From DASUFF01 sp036274695 (GTDB lineage Bacteria; UBA10199; JACPAL01; GCA-016699445): a DNA stretch of 6,263 nt. The position numbers and the translations under genes were made by a program. Every line of letters begins with the position of its first letter. Position 1 is the first letter of the stretch. Positions 5,736-6,263 of this stretch are shown piece after piece. Under the pieces are notes generated by a model, which worked only from the letters and a program-made list of their open reading frames with translations, did no database searches and had not been told where the DNA came from. The DNA is taken from NCBI GenBank assembly GCA_036274695.1, contig DASUFF010000014.1:1-6263 (forward strand). The letters run 5' to 3'.

Positions 5736-6263
5736 TTAGGCGATCCTCTCCAAGAGCCAGTACCAGAGCGGCACCGTCAGAAAGGAAATGGGAATCCCCA
5801 GTCCGATCATCAGGGAGGACAGTTCGGGGTTGAGACCGTTCTCGGAGGCGATGATGGCGCTGGTGATCATCGGCGCCATGGCGGCTTCCACCACGGTGAC
5901 CTTGACGTCCAAGCCGCGCATTCCCAGACACGCGACGAACACTAGCGCCATCAAGGCCGGTCCCAAGATCAGTTTGAAAAAAAGACCCACCGACAGCGAA
6001 CGCGCCTCGCGTCGCAACGCCTTCCGGTCGAAATGAAGCTGAAGACCGACCGAAATCAACGCCATCGGGATCAAGGTGGCGGCGACCTTTTCGATCGAAG
6101 AGGCGAGCCACGGAGGATACGCCCAAGAGGCCGTGGCCAACGCGACGACGAAGGCGATCGTCGACGGGAACAGGAAAACCTTCTTGAGCGTCGACTTCCA
6201 TTCGATGGCCTTTCCGGACGCCAGCGCCGCGGTGACCATGCCTAAACTCGAAAGGAGCAGGAA
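5736..6263 (-). CDS. AEC family (auxin efflux carrier-like) transporter, C-terminal half (5' end outside window)
   Basis: The minus-strand frame is open from the right edge to a TAA at 5736-5738. An ATG at 6239 exists, but eight further hydrophobic codons (FLLLSSLG) precede it and continue a membrane helix, so the gene starts beyond the window. About 175 residues are visible, with a partial helix at the edge and about five complete ones. Recognisable parts are IPMALISVGLQL, a cytoplasmic loop HFDRKALRREARS, FKLILGPALMALV, APMITSAIIASENGLNPEL and the final helix IGLGIPISFLTVPLWYWLL. This order matches the second five-helix half of AEC/PIN-type carriers, which are usually near 300 residues and export or import small organic anions such as malate. 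The substrate cannot be told. It converges with the M48 gene across a shared terminator. Confidence 0.88.
   Translation of the reverse strand, partial: FLLLSSLGMVTAALASGKAIEWKSTLKKVFLFPSTIAFVVALATASWAYPPWLASSIEKVAATLIPMALISVGLQLHFDRKALRREARSLSVGLFFKLILGPALMALVFVACLGMRGLDVKVTVVEAAMAPMITSAIIASENGLNPELSSLMIGLGIPISFLTVPLWYWLLERIA

Noticed and set aside
5203..6201. Long minus-strand open frame across the M48 gene and the terminator
   Set aside because: It runs through a strong terminator and opposite an intact HEXXH protease, and its product is Arg/Pro/Ser-rich without recognisable domains.

Overview
The window is a GC-rich stretch of bacterial chromosome with densely packed, ordinary-looking genes. 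Signal peptides, a lipobox lipoprotein and a periplasmic-type M48 protease point to a Gram-negative-type envelope. A secreted subtilase carrying a PKD-like domain, thrombospondin type 3 calcium repeats and a short Gly-Gly-Cys tail suggests a deltaproteobacterial-like or related uncultured lineage. That placement is an impression, not proof. I see no RNA genes, insertion sequences, CRISPR arrays or phage genes.

Layout, left to right: (1) the C-terminal end of an unrecognised + strand protein, running in from the left edge to 400; (2) a convergent - strand gene for a Tyr/Arg-rich lipoprotein, whose last bases overlap gene 1 by 29 bp; (3) after an 80-bp divergent gap, a large secreted subtilisin-like (S8) protein of 782 residues on +; (4) nine bases further on, a 12-helix major facilitator superfamily transporter; (5) after a 70-bp gap with a strong ribosome binding site, an exported M48-type HEXXH metalloprotease; (6) a strong hairpin terminator shared by two convergent genes; (7) on -, the C-terminal half of an AEC (auxin efflux carrier family) transporter, running off the right edge.

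Genes 3 and 4 are probably co-transcribed; gene 5 may be read from the same message or from its own weak promoter. Three of the gene products act in the envelope or outside the cell, two of them proteases or protease-like, but nothing shows that they form one pathway. The most notable observation is in the subtilase: the catalytic Asp, oxyanion Asn and Ser are in place, but the usual HGT histidine position holds Glu. This recalls the Ser-Glu-Asp triad of sedolisins, although the second sedolisin acidic residue is absent. No clearly new multi-gene system is visible.
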